Positions 1-6,576 are shown, counted from the first letter of the stretch. The stretch: 7,582 bases of DNA from Candidatus Aminicenantota bacterium (GCA_003154255.1 PMCY01000280.1:1-7582), one strand, 5' to 3'. Notes: generated from the sequence alone by a model not told the origin. Translations and numbers: made by a program.

Positions 1-755
1 CGTGGACGAGCAAGGAAGTCTATCCGAAATCCCCTGAAGGCGAAACCGTATATCGGGGCCAGTGGCTCGCCGGCCTGGCGCTCTCTCCCCACAATCCCCA
101 GATCATCTACTGCGGCTTTCAGTATCTCTTTCGATCGATGAACAAGGGCGAAACCTGGGAAAAAATAAGCCCGGACTTGACGACGAATAATCCCGAGTGG
201 CAAGGGAAGCTCCCTTACGCTATCCCCTACGAGACCATCACGGCCATCGCCGAGTCGCCACTCAAGTTCGGCGTGGTTTATGCCGGAACCGATGACGGTC
301 GCGCGCACGTGACGAAAGACGGCGGATCGACTTGGACCGAGATCACGGCCGGACTTCCTTATAACAAACACGTTTCCAACATAGTCGCGTCGAAATATGA
401 TCCGGCGACGGTCTATATTGCCCAGATCGGACGGGAAGACGACGATTTTGCCGCCTACATCTTCAAGTCCACCGACTACGGCAAAACTTGGGTCAGCATC
501 GCCGCCAACATTCCCGGGGGCCCGACCAACGTCATTCGGGAGGATCCGAAAAAGCAGGCCGTCCTCTATTGCGGCACCGACCAGGGAGTTTTCGTTACCA
601 CGGATGGAGCGAGAACCTGGAGCTATCTCGGCAGCGGGCTGCCGAACGCCCCGGTTTGGGACCTCCAGATCCACCCGCGCGACAACATGCTCGTGATCGC
701 CACGAACGGACGCGGCATGTGGGTCATCGACGACGTTTCTCCGGTGCAGAAATAA
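1..755 (+). CDS. BNR/Asp-box (sortilin/VPS10-like) beta-propeller protein, 3' part
   Basis: The reading frame is open from base 3 to the TAA at 753-755, giving about 250 residues; the start lies outside the window. The ATG at 138 is internal, because the residues before it (for example GLALSPHNPQIIYCGF) continue the same repeat pattern. Four Asp-box motifs of the S/T-x-D-x-G-x-T-W type are visible: one ending in NKGETW near base 156, then KDGGSTW, STDYGKTW and TDGARTW. They are spaced as successive propeller blades, with recurring 'VYAGTDDG' and 'LYCGTDQG' strands between them. The C-terminus, 'ATNGRGMWVIDDVSP', resembles the closing blade of secreted sortilin-type 'glycosyl hydrolase' proteins in Bacteroidota and Acidobacteriota. 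In my recollection many of those carry an extra domain after this point; this one stops five residues later. Asp-box propellers are structural, so neither an enzymatic activity nor a substrate can be assigned. A strong terminator follows directly. Confidence 0.85.
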   Translation, partial: WTSKEVYPKSPEGETVYRGQWLAGLALSPHNPQIIYCGFQYLFRSMNKGETWEKISPDLTTNNPEWQGKLPYAIPYETITAIAESPLKFGVVYAGTDDGRAHVTKDGGSTWTEITAGLPYNKHVSNIVASKYDPATVYIAQIGREDDDFAAYIFKSTDYGKTWVSIAANIPGGPTNVIREDPKKQAVLYCGTDQGVFVTTDGARTWSYLGSGLPNAPVWDLQIHPRDNMLVIATNGRGMWVIDDVSPVQK

Positions 756-764
756 GCTTGCGCG

Positions 765-797
765 GGGGTCGGGCCAAGACCCGACCCCTTTTCTTTT
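765..797 (+). terminator. Intrinsic terminator of the Asp-box propeller gene
   Basis: A perfect 9-bp GC-rich stem (GGGGTCGGG at 765-773 pairing with CCCGACCCC at 780-788) with a 6-nt loop is followed on the plus strand by TTTTCTTTT (789-797). It starts 10 bases after the stop codon. On the minus strand the hairpin is not followed by a T tract, so it should work mainly in the plus direction. Confidence 0.9.
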
Positions 798-822
798 CCG
801 CTCCGGACGGCGATTCCCGGCT

Positions 823-845
823 CGGAATCCGAGGGACGGATTCCG
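823..845. repeat. Inverted repeat between convergent genes
   Basis: CGGAATCC (823-830) and GGATTCCG (838-845) form a perfect 8-bp stem with a 7-nt loop, 16 bases beyond the immunophilin stop codon. No T tract follows on either strand, so it is not a classical intrinsic terminator. It could be a 3'-end stabiliser or a factor-dependent end for the minus-strand transcript. The role is inferred; only the repeat is seen. Confidence 0.45.
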
Positions 846-861
846 GACCATCGGCATGAAG

Positions 862-1956
862 CTATTTCTTCTGATTCCTCGGCATCTCGACAAGTTCGAC
901 TTCGTAAACCAGGATCGTGTCCGGGGAGACGTGGAATCTTTTTTCGCCTTTGACTTCTTTGGCGTAGAAGCCCGGGCTGCCATAACCCTGGTCCGCGGGA
1001 ACGATCAGGAGTCGTTTCTCTCCCTTCTTCATCTGGGCCACCGAGGCGTCGAAGCCGGGAGTGACGTGAGTCGAGCCGACGACATATTCAAACGGCTCGG
1101 GCTTATCGCCCCAATAGGGTTTGCCCGCTTCGGCGGTGCTGACGAAAGCCGTCCCGCCCAGTGTCTTTCCGGAATAAGAAAGCTTCAACCGGGCGCCCGC
1201 GGCCGCTCTCTCTCCTGTTCCCTCATGAAGGACGATATATTTTAAGCCGTTTCCCCCCGAGACCGCTTTGGGCCAGTTTTTGGCGATCGTCTCCTCTTCG
1301 GTTTGTTTCCTTTTGGCATCGTCCTCTTTGACCCGCGCTGTCGCATCATCGACCATGCGTTGGAACGACTCGGTCGTCGGCCGGAAATTCTCGGCGGCCT
1401 TTCCCCTGCGCACAATCTTAATGGCTTGGATCTCGTCGCCCTGGACGATCGAAAAAACGATATCCATTCCCTGATGGACGTGGCCGAAGACCGAATAGTC
1501 CCCGTCGAGATAGGATCGATTCCCGAGCATGATGCACCATTGGCTGCCGTTCGTATGCGGGCCCTTATTGGCCATGTTCACCATTCCGGCCTGGTCGTGA
1601 TTGAGTTCCGGATGGATTTCGTTCGGGAATTTATATCCCGGCCCTCCCTCTTTGGATCCTTTGGCGATTCCGGTCTGTATCACGTGCCCGGGGACGACGC
1701 GGTGCCATTTCGTTCCTTCGAAATAGGGCGTTCCGAACGGAACGGCCGAATTCTTGATCGTGCCTTCCGCGAGGCCGATGAAATTGGCGACGGTCATCGG
1801 CGTCTTCTCGAACTCAAGCTGAAGGACGATCAGGCCCCGGTTGGTCGTAACCTCGGCATATACGCCTTCGGGATATTTCGGCGTAGCGCATCCCGCGGCA
1901 ACCCCCACGATCACGACCGCAAGGACGTAAGCAAAAACGACGCTGAATCGTCTCAT
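862..1956 (-). CDS. Cyclophilin-FKBP fusion peptidyl-prolyl isomerase, predicted lipoprotein
   Basis: This 364-residue protein joins the two main families of peptidyl-prolyl cis-trans isomerase, enzymes that speed rotation about X-Pro bonds during folding. Residues 1-22 form a signal peptide ending VAAGC, an imperfect lipobox (Ala at -3), so Cys23 may be lipidated. A cyclophilin domain (about 33-185) carries WHRVVPG (84-90), with the catalytic Arg86, and MANKGPHTNGSQ (128-139). A charged, probably helical linker spans about 186-230. An FKBP domain (about 232-358) carries Tyr261, Phe271, Phe289, VAQMKKGEKR, Tyr325 and a final ILVYEVEL strand. Several pocket residues differ from the classical enzymes; by motif alignment with human CypA, F60 is His91, F113 is Cys141, W121 is Tyr149 and H126 is Tyr154. 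With FKBP12, D37 is Val272 and W59 is Phe302. The start was chosen because GAAGAGG lies 6 bases upstream and the signal peptide then begins MRRF; the frame is open further, to an ATG at 2061. An ATG at 1962 abuts the ribosome binding site and is less likely. The product is probably periplasmic. Confidence 0.92.
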   Translation of the reverse strand: MRRFSVVFAYVLAVVIVGVAAGCATPKYPEGVYAEVTTNRGLIVLQLEFEKTPMTVANFIGLAEGTIKNSAVPFGTPYFEGTKWHRVVPGHVIQTGIAKGSKEGGPGYKFPNEIHPELNHDQAGMVNMANKGPHTNGSQWCIMLGNRSYLDGDYSVFGHVHQGMDIVFSIVQGDEIQAIKIVRRGKAAENFRPTTESFQRMVDDATARVKEDDAKRKQTEEETIAKNWPKAVSGGNGLKYIVLHEGTGERAAAGARLKLSYSGKTLGGTAFVSTAEAGKPYWGDKPEPFEYVVGSTHVTPGFDASVAQMKKGEKRLLIVPADQGYGSPGFYAKEVKGEKRFHVSPDTILVYEVELVEMPRNQKK

Positions 1957-1962
1957 TTTCAT

Positions 1963-1969
1963 CCTCTTC
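1963..1969 (-). promoter_or_regulatory. Ribosome binding site of the immunophilin gene (decides the start)
   Basis: GAAGAGG on the minus strand is 6 bases from the ATG at 1956, 0 bases from the ATG at 1962, and downstream of the ATG at 2061. It therefore favours 1956 as the true start, which also places a clean signal peptide at the N-terminus. Confidence 0.7.
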
Positions 1970-2042
1970 AATACCGAGAGCACGGCAAGATCGACATCGG
2001 GACCTTTCGGAACCTCGATACCAGAGCGACTGCCGCACCGTT

Positions 2043-2069
2043 TTCGCGGCGGCAGATTCACGCCGCGAA
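2043..2069 (-). other. Hairpin in the spacer between the GWxTD and immunophilin genes
   Basis: TTCGCGGCG (2043-2051) and CGCCGCGAA (2061-2069) form a perfect 9-bp stem with a 9-nt loop. In the minus-strand transcript it begins 26 bases after the GWxTD stop codon. It is followed by AAAACGG rather than U residues, so it is not an intrinsic terminator. No convincing promoter was found between it and the immunophilin start, so the spacer (1957-2095) may be transcribed through. The hairpin could then set relative expression or protect the upstream message, which is inference. Confidence 0.5.
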
Positions 2070-2095
2070 TTCCGGGGATTCCTTTCCTCGAGCGA

Positions 2096-4213
2096 CTACT
2101 TTTGCAGATCCTGGACGATCTTCTTGATGTCTTCCTGGGCGGAGTTCATTCGCAGGGAAGCTTGGAAAGCGTCCAACGCATCCCTGGTCCGTCCGGTCCG
2201 GAGATAGCAATTCCCGAGAGTGTTAAGCAGCCGCGTGTCGCTGTTGTAGATCTTGTTGGCTTCAAGGAGGCTGGAGGTCGCCCGCGGGTAATCGGACTTG
2301 CCGAAGAAAGCGAGGCCCTTGAGGAGAAGATAATCGTAGGGGCCCTTGGCGGAGTCCTGCAGGCTGTCGCTGAGCGTCAGGGCCTCGTCGTACTTCTGGA
2401 TTTTAAGGAGAAAATTGACGTATTCGATGATGCCGTCCTTATATTTTGGATTCAGGGCGTAGGCTTTGGCATAGGCGGCGCCGGCTGCCGGGTCGAGCCC
2501 CAGAACGTCATATTGATGGGCCAGCTGATAATGAAAGGCAAACTGGTTGGTCAGAGGAAAAGCCTTCGTTTTGATGATCGGATGGGCGACGGCCGCCTCC
2601 GGGGAGATGACAAAGTGCTCGACTTTCTGGTCGAGGACGGTCCCATCCTGCGCCCGCAGATTCAGCTGGACATCATAATAATCAGGGGTGAAATCCTTAG
2701 CCGGCAGAACAAGATCGAGACTCATGACCTTCCCGAAGCGGCTGTCCGCGAGTTTGAGGACCGAACTTTTAGTGACCGGCTCCTTGGGGCGCTTGCCCTT
2801 CACCGTAATCTGGACGTCTCCTCCCTGCCAGAGCTCGGTCGAGGGATCCAGAACGGACCAGTGCACGTGGATCTCGTCCGAGGCGGAAAACAGATTTGTC
2901 GGATCGAAGACCAGCTTCCGGTCGGCGAATTTGAACGGCATCTGGACGTCGCTCCGCGCCTGATCGAGCTTGTAGCCGAGGAAAGGCCCGTCGAGACGAG
3001 GGCCCAAGGCCGGCGCGGCGTCGCCGATCTCCTTTTCGAAGAGGCTGAATTCCTTGCCTGTCGCATTCTGGAGAAGGACGGAAAGGTGAAATTTCCCCTC
3101 GACGACCGGGAATGTATCTTCGAGGGCGATCCCGAGTTTTTTCGTCCGGTCCAAGTCGCGAGCGGGGACTTCGAGGGCGTAGTCCTTGGTGTATTGGTAG
3201 ACGACGGATTCCCCTTTGCGCAAACTGACGGAGACCTTTAAGGCGCAGAAATATTGATCTTTTGGTTCGAAGTAATCGAAGGTCAATTTCTGCGGAACGA
3301 TCGAGAAGTGGACGAAGCGCATGTCCAGAACGGGATCCTGAATCTCGGCCGCCCAGCCCTGGGTATCGATGTAATTGGTCAGGTATTCGGTGCTGACGAT
3401 GCCCTTGTAATCGAGAAAATGGGTGGCATATGTCGGCCGAATATCGGCCTTGGGCGACTCGATGATGTTGGCCAGGATTATGGTGTTGCGGGGGGACGGC
3501 TGGAAGGCGTAGCCATCGTAATCGCCCGGGGTGAGAGAAATCGTCATGGAGGCCAGGGTGGGAGCCAACTCCCGGATCTTGTTGTAAAGACCCTCGTAGT
3601 CATCCGCTGTCAGTTGGGAATTGCTGGCCATGTTTTGGAGGAGCGCCTTGGGGCCATCCATGAACGGATCGTACAAGCGGTAATCCCCGGATCCGCCTCT
3701 TTGGTAAAAGATCAAGCCGAAATGGGCGGGCAACCCCTTCGTCCCGTCGGTGAAGTAATACCAGACTTCGCAGGGGTTGAGGCCGAGGGTTCCCCAAAAC
3801 CGGTCGTAGCTCCTCGGCTCGCCGAGGATGACATAGAACTTGCCGCGGTCGGTCCTCCAGCCCGGCTGGCCGGACCCGAATTTCTTATTGGCGTAGTTGA
3901 ATCGCCGGACGATCTCTTCCCTGTATTCGTTTTCCGGCGTGCCGGGCGTCGGATCACGCAGCTTCCAGAAGTTCTGGATGAAGATGTCGCGATCGCGATT
4001 GTTGGTCAGTTGGAGGAAGACATCCTTTTCGGCCGAGGTGATGATATAAGCGGTCAGATCGAGAAAGTCCCGGTATTGCACGGGGAGGGATTTTTCGTTG
4101 AGTTTAGGGGATTTGGCGACCGCAGGCGCGGCCTTATCCTTCTGGGCCGCGACCGCCGGGCCGAGCGTCAGGATCGCTCCCAACAGCAACAGGGCGATGC
4201 TCCACTTTTTCAT
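2096..4213 (-). CDS. GWxTD domain-containing protein with C-terminal TPRs
   Basis: The product is 705 residues. Residues 1-23 are a signal peptide (MKKW, a hydrophobic core, then AVAA before Gln24), so it is exported. The GWxTD domain covers about 45-185, with its signature GWRTD at 118-122 followed by RGKFYVILGEP. The preceding FWKLRDPTPGTPENEYREE stretch is also typical of the family. The middle (about 230-540) looks rich in beta strands and contains no motif I recognise. About four TPR-like helical pairs lie at 558-695, including 'LLNTLGNCYLRTGRTRDALDAF'. The GWxTD family is known from sequence and has no established biochemical activity, so none is assigned; the TPRs suggest protein binding. 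The start at 4213 is preferred over the ATG at 4240 because GAGGT lies 7 bases upstream and the signal peptide then begins at residue 1. It has its own candidate promoter, and the immunophilin gene follows 139 bases downstream. Confidence 0.93.
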   Translation of the reverse strand: MKKWSIALLLLGAILTLGPAVAAQKDKAAPAVAKSPKLNEKSLPVQYRDFLDLTAYIITSAEKDVFLQLTNNRDRDIFIQNFWKLRDPTPGTPENEYREEIVRRFNYANKKFGSGQPGWRTDRGKFYVILGEPRSYDRFWGTLGLNPCEVWYYFTDGTKGLPAHFGLIFYQRGGSGDYRLYDPFMDGPKALLQNMASNSQLTADDYEGLYNKIRELAPTLASMTISLTPGDYDGYAFQPSPRNTIILANIIESPKADIRPTYATHFLDYKGIVSTEYLTNYIDTQGWAAEIQDPVLDMRFVHFSIVPQKLTFDYFEPKDQYFCALKVSVSLRKGESVVYQYTKDYALEVPARDLDRTKKLGIALEDTFPVVEGKFHLSVLLQNATGKEFSLFEKEIGDAAPALGPRLDGPFLGYKLDQARSDVQMPFKFADRKLVFDPTNLFSASDEIHVHWSVLDPSTELWQGGDVQITVKGKRPKEPVTKSSVLKLADSRFGKVMSLDLVLPAKDFTPDYYDVQLNLRAQDGTVLDQKVEHFVISPEAAVAHPIIKTKAFPLTNQFAFHYQLAHQYDVLGLDPAAGAAYAKAYALNPKYKDGIIEYVNFLLKIQKYDEALTLSDSLQDSAKGPYDYLLLKGLAFFGKSDYPRATSSLLEANKIYNSDTRLLNTLGNCYLRTGRTRDALDAFQASLRMNSAQEDIKKIVQDLQK

Positions 4214-4220
4214 GGTTTGA

Positions 4221-4225
4221 ACCTC
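4221..4225 (-). promoter_or_regulatory. Ribosome binding site of the GWxTD gene
   Basis: GAGGT on the minus strand sits 7 bases before the ATG at 4213. It lies inside the longer open frame that begins at 4240, which supports the shorter start. Confidence 0.65.
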
Positions 4226-4285
4226 ATTTCGGACATTCATCCGCCCTCCGGGACCGGGGTGGAAAGGCGGCTCGTCGTAATTTTT

Positions 4286-4314
4286 ATTCTATCATTCATA
4301 ACGGGAGTTCTGAA
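4286..4314 (-). promoter_or_regulatory. Candidate sigma-70-type promoter of the GWxTD gene
   Basis: On the minus strand TTCAGA (4314-4309, four of six matches to TTGACA) is followed after 17 bases by TAGAAT (4291-4286, five of six matches to TATAAT). Transcription would start near 4279, giving a leader of about 65 bases. The -10 lies in TAGAATAAAAA, which is repeated exactly in front of the sulfatase-fold gene. Found by eye only. Confidence 0.5.
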
Positions 4315-4336
4315 AGCGCCGTTGCATGGGCGGCGC
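4313..4336 (-). terminator. Weak candidate terminator of the sulfatase-fold gene
   Basis: GCGCCG (4316-4321) and CGGCGC (4331-4336) form a 6-bp all-GC stem with a 9-nt loop. On the minus strand it begins 9 bases after the sulfatase-fold stop codon and is followed by only TTT. The short stem and T run make it weak at best. It overlaps the -35 region of the GWxTD promoter by two bases, so some read-through into the GWxTD gene is likely. Confidence 0.3.
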
Positions 4337-4345
4337 CATATTTCC

Positions 4346-6448
4346 TCAGCGGCATTTCTCGAGGTCGGAATCGAGAGCCGCCTTCTCGGCCGCCGACAGC
4401 GTCCGATAATAAAGATCCTTGTATTTGGTCAAGTAGGTCCGCGCCTTGGCCTTGTCCCCTTTATCGAGGTAAACGACGCCTAGATTGTACAGAGCCAATT
4501 TGTGGGCCGGATCGATTTCAACGGCCTTCAGCCAGCAGGCGATCGCTCCGTCCGCGTCGCCGGCCATCAGGGTCGCCGAGCCCAGTCCGTTGTAGGCCGG
4601 GGCATAGCCGGGATCGTGCTTGAGGGCGGTCCGGAACGATTCCATCGCCCGGCGCAAAGCCGCCCTATCCTTATTCTTCACCGCCAGGGTAAAATCGACG
4701 GATCCCAGGTTGTTCAGAACAACCGCATAGCCGGGCTCCAGCGCCAGGGCCTTTTCATAAGAGGCCCGGGCCCGCTCGAGATCACCCTTATTCCAATAGG
4801 CGACTCCGATGTAGTTCCAAAGCTCCGGGTCCCACTCGATCATACCCGAGGCCTTGGTCAAGATGTCCAGGGCCGCGTCGTTCCGGCCCGTCTCGGCCAA
4901 GGCGATGCCGTATTCCATGGCCAATTTGTAAGATCGGGGATTGTCATTCACCCCTTTCTCCAACACGGCCGCGGCCTCTTCAAGCCGGCGCCGCGACTGA
5001 AGAATGGTCGCCAGATAGAGATAGGCATTGTCAAAATCCTTGCGTTCGGAGAAGAGCGCGCGGAGGAGGGAAATGCTCCGCTCCGTATCTCCCCGAATGT
5101 TCAGATCCACCGCCTCCTCGAATTTCCGGTTGAACGGCAGGAGCGTTTTCAAATCGTCTCCGGGACCGAATTCCTCCCGCGCCGGCGGCTGGTAGCCTCC
5201 GACATAGCCCAGGCTCTGGAGCTTCCTTTGGGCCGCGGCATCCAGTCGAGGCCGGACAGCGCTTTCCTTCCCCGATTCTTCTTTCATGAGGCGGGCCAGG
5301 ACGGCCCGTTCGCGGCCCAGGTCCCGCCCGGCCAGATTTTTCGATTCGCCAAAGTCGACTTTCAGGTCATAGACCTCCGGGAGGGGAGATTCAATGAATT
5401 TCTTGTCGTTTTCGATAAACCCTCTCAATGGCGCCCATCCCCGGCGATAATACGGATAGAGCGATTCGAAATAGATGGGACGTCCGGCCAGTTTCTTCCC
5501 GCGGGCGGCCGGAAGAAGCGATATGCCTTGGAGACCGGGGGGCGGGGCGATCCCGAGAAGTTCACAGGTCGTCGGGAAGATGTCGATATGGCAAACGTCC
5601 TGATCCACTCGGGCCGGGGCGAGGCCTGGGCCGGCCATGATGAGCGGAACGCTCAGCGTTGAATTATAGGCAAAATAGCCGTGTGTTGATTCGCCGTGTT
5701 CCCCCAGGGACTGGCCATGGTCGCCCGTGAAGATGACGGCGGTGCTCTCAGTCTGTCCCATCTCCCTCAGTCCGGCGAATAGTTTTCCCAGCGCTGAATC
5801 CACATAGGCCACTTCGCCGCCGTAAGGATCGTTCTTATAGCGTGTCAGGAACGGTTCCGGCGGCTCGTAGGGCTGGTGAGGATCGAAACAATGGACCCAT
5901 AGAAACCAGGGCCCGGGCCGGCCCTTAAGCCAGGCCAGAGACCGCTCAACCACCGCTTCGGCTTTGCGCTCGACGAACTTAAAATCGAGGGCCGCCCCCG
6001 TTCCGTAGTCGTCATCGTAGAGGTCGAATCCGCGGTTGAGGCCGAAACGGGAGTCCAACGGGAAGGCGCCGACGACGGCCGCCGTCGCATAGCCCTTCCG
6101 CTTCAGGTGCGTGGCCAGGTTTGGGAACTCGGACGGTACTTTGAAGAACCCGTTATCGTGGACGCCGTGGCGGAGGGGCGTCGTTCCGAGCAGGATATTC
6201 GTATGGGACGGCAAGGTCGTGGGCGTGTGGGCGAAAGCACGGGTGAAGAGGACGCCCCGTCGGCTCAGTTCATCGATGTTCGGCGTGGCGATCGTTCGGG
6301 AGCCATAGCAGCCCAGGCGGTCCGGACGAAGCGTATCGATAGTGATCAGGAGGAGATTCGGGCGCGAGGCATCGGCGCGCAAGCCACAGGTGAACGCTCC
6401 GATCATTCCCGCTACGAACGGGAAGATCATCATTCCAAATCTCTTCAT
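4346..6448 (-). CDS. Sulfatase-fold (alkaline phosphatase superfamily) hydrolase with C-terminal TPRs, Thr at the nucleophile site
   Basis: The product is 700 residues. Residues 1-27 form a signal peptide ending in ADA before Ser28, so it is exported. The catalytic domain covers about 29-370. It shows the metal-binding NLLLITIDTLR (Asp38), TTLPSH (77-82) at the nucleophile position, FDPHQPY (188-194), GDHGQSLGEHG (242-252) with Asp243 and His244, His256, and VPLIMAGPG (268-276). Formylglycine sulfatases have C/S-x-P-S-R at the nucleophile; here it is T78-L-P-S-H82, so neither the modifiable Cys/Ser nor the Arg is present. Thr is the nucleophile in several phosphodiesterases and phosphotransferases of this superfamily, so it may act on phosphate esters; the substrate is unknown. 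About six TPR units follow (about 472-680), one lengthened by roughly seven residues near 590. GGAGA lies 7 bases before the start. The gene is flanked by terminators and has its own promoter. Confidence 0.93.
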   Translation of the reverse strand: MKRFGMMIFPFVAGMIGAFTCGLRADASRPNLLLITIDTLRPDRLGCYGSRTIATPNIDELSRRGVLFTRAFAHTPTTLPSHTNILLGTTPLRHGVHDNGFFKVPSEFPNLATHLKRKGYATAAVVGAFPLDSRFGLNRGFDLYDDDYGTGAALDFKFVERKAEAVVERSLAWLKGRPGPWFLWVHCFDPHQPYEPPEPFLTRYKNDPYGGEVAYVDSALGKLFAGLREMGQTESTAVIFTGDHGQSLGEHGESTHGYFAYNSTLSVPLIMAGPGLAPARVDQDVCHIDIFPTTCELLGIAPPPGLQGISLLPAARGKKLAGRPIYFESLYPYYRRGWAPLRGFIENDKKFIESPLPEVYDLKVDFGESKNLAGRDLGRERAVLARLMKEESGKESAVRPRLDAAAQRKLQSLGYVGGYQPPAREEFGPGDDLKTLLPFNRKFEEAVDLNIRGDTERSISLLRALFSERKDFDNAYLYLATILQSRRRLEEAAAVLEKGVNDNPRSYKLAMEYGIALAETGRNDAALDILTKASGMIEWDPELWNYIGVAYWNKGDLERARASYEKALALEPGYAVVLNNLGSVDFTLAVKNKDRAALRRAMESFRTALKHDPGYAPAYNGLGSATLMAGDADGAIACWLKAVEIDPAHKLALYNLGVVYLDKGDKAKARTYLTKYKDLYYRTLSAAEKAALDSDLEKCR

Positions 6449-6454
6449 CGTTGA

Positions 6455-6460
6455 TCTCCG
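6455..6460 (-). promoter_or_regulatory. Ribosome binding site of the sulfatase-fold gene
   Basis: CGGAGA on the minus strand ends 6 bases before the ATG at 6448. With the candidate promoter just upstream, the leader would be only about 18 bases, which supports this start over the internal ATGs at codons 6 and 7. Confidence 0.6.
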
Positions 6461-6472
6461 TCAGAGCTTTTT

Positions 6473-6501
6473 ATTCTAACACGACGGCGAAATCAGGACA
6501 A
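6473..6501 (-). promoter_or_regulatory. Candidate sigma-70-type promoter of the sulfatase-fold gene
   Basis: On the minus strand TTGTCC (6501-6496, four of six matches to TTGACA) is followed after 17 bases by TAGAAT (6478-6473, five of six matches to TATAAT). It starts 11 bases after the T tract of the receptor gene's terminator, so the sulfatase-fold gene appears to be its own transcription unit. The -10 lies in the same 11-mer, TAGAATAAAAA, as the GWxTD promoter. Confidence 0.55.
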
Positions 6502-6512
6502 AACGCCTTCCG

Positions 6513-6547
6513 AAAAAAAAAGCCCCTCCCCCGGTCGGGGGAGGGGC
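6513..6547 (-). terminator. Strong intrinsic terminator of the TonB-dependent receptor gene
   Basis: On the minus strand a perfect 11-bp GC-rich stem (6547-6537 pairing with 6532-6522) with a 4-nt loop is followed by nine consecutive T residues (6521-6513). It begins 29 bases after the receptor stop codon and separates the receptor from the sulfatase-fold gene. Confidence 0.95.
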
Positions 6548-6576
6548 AGCGATCTTTCGTCTCGGGAAAGAGCGCG

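Noticed and set aside
138..755. Separate short gene starting at the ATG at 138
   Set aside because: The frame is open to the left edge and the residues before this ATG continue the propeller repeat, including the first Asp-box, which the ATG interrupts.
1957..2061. N-terminal extension of the immunophilin to the ATG at 2061
   Set aside because: It would bury the signal peptide behind 35 residues and overlap the spacer hairpin, and the good ribosome binding site lies downstream of that ATG.
1970..2095. Possible promoter for the immunophilin gene
   Set aside because: TATCGA-like and TATTGA-like hexamers exist but have no properly spaced -35, or fall too close to the ribosome binding site; the TAGAAT core seen elsewhere is absent.
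3254..4483. Long plus-strand open frame (409 codons), with similar ones at 2102-3241 and 4502-5662
   Set aside because: They lie opposite well-supported minus-strand genes, show no recognisable domain or signal peptide, and are expected in GC-rich coding DNA. The one at 3254 also runs across the intergenic promoter region.
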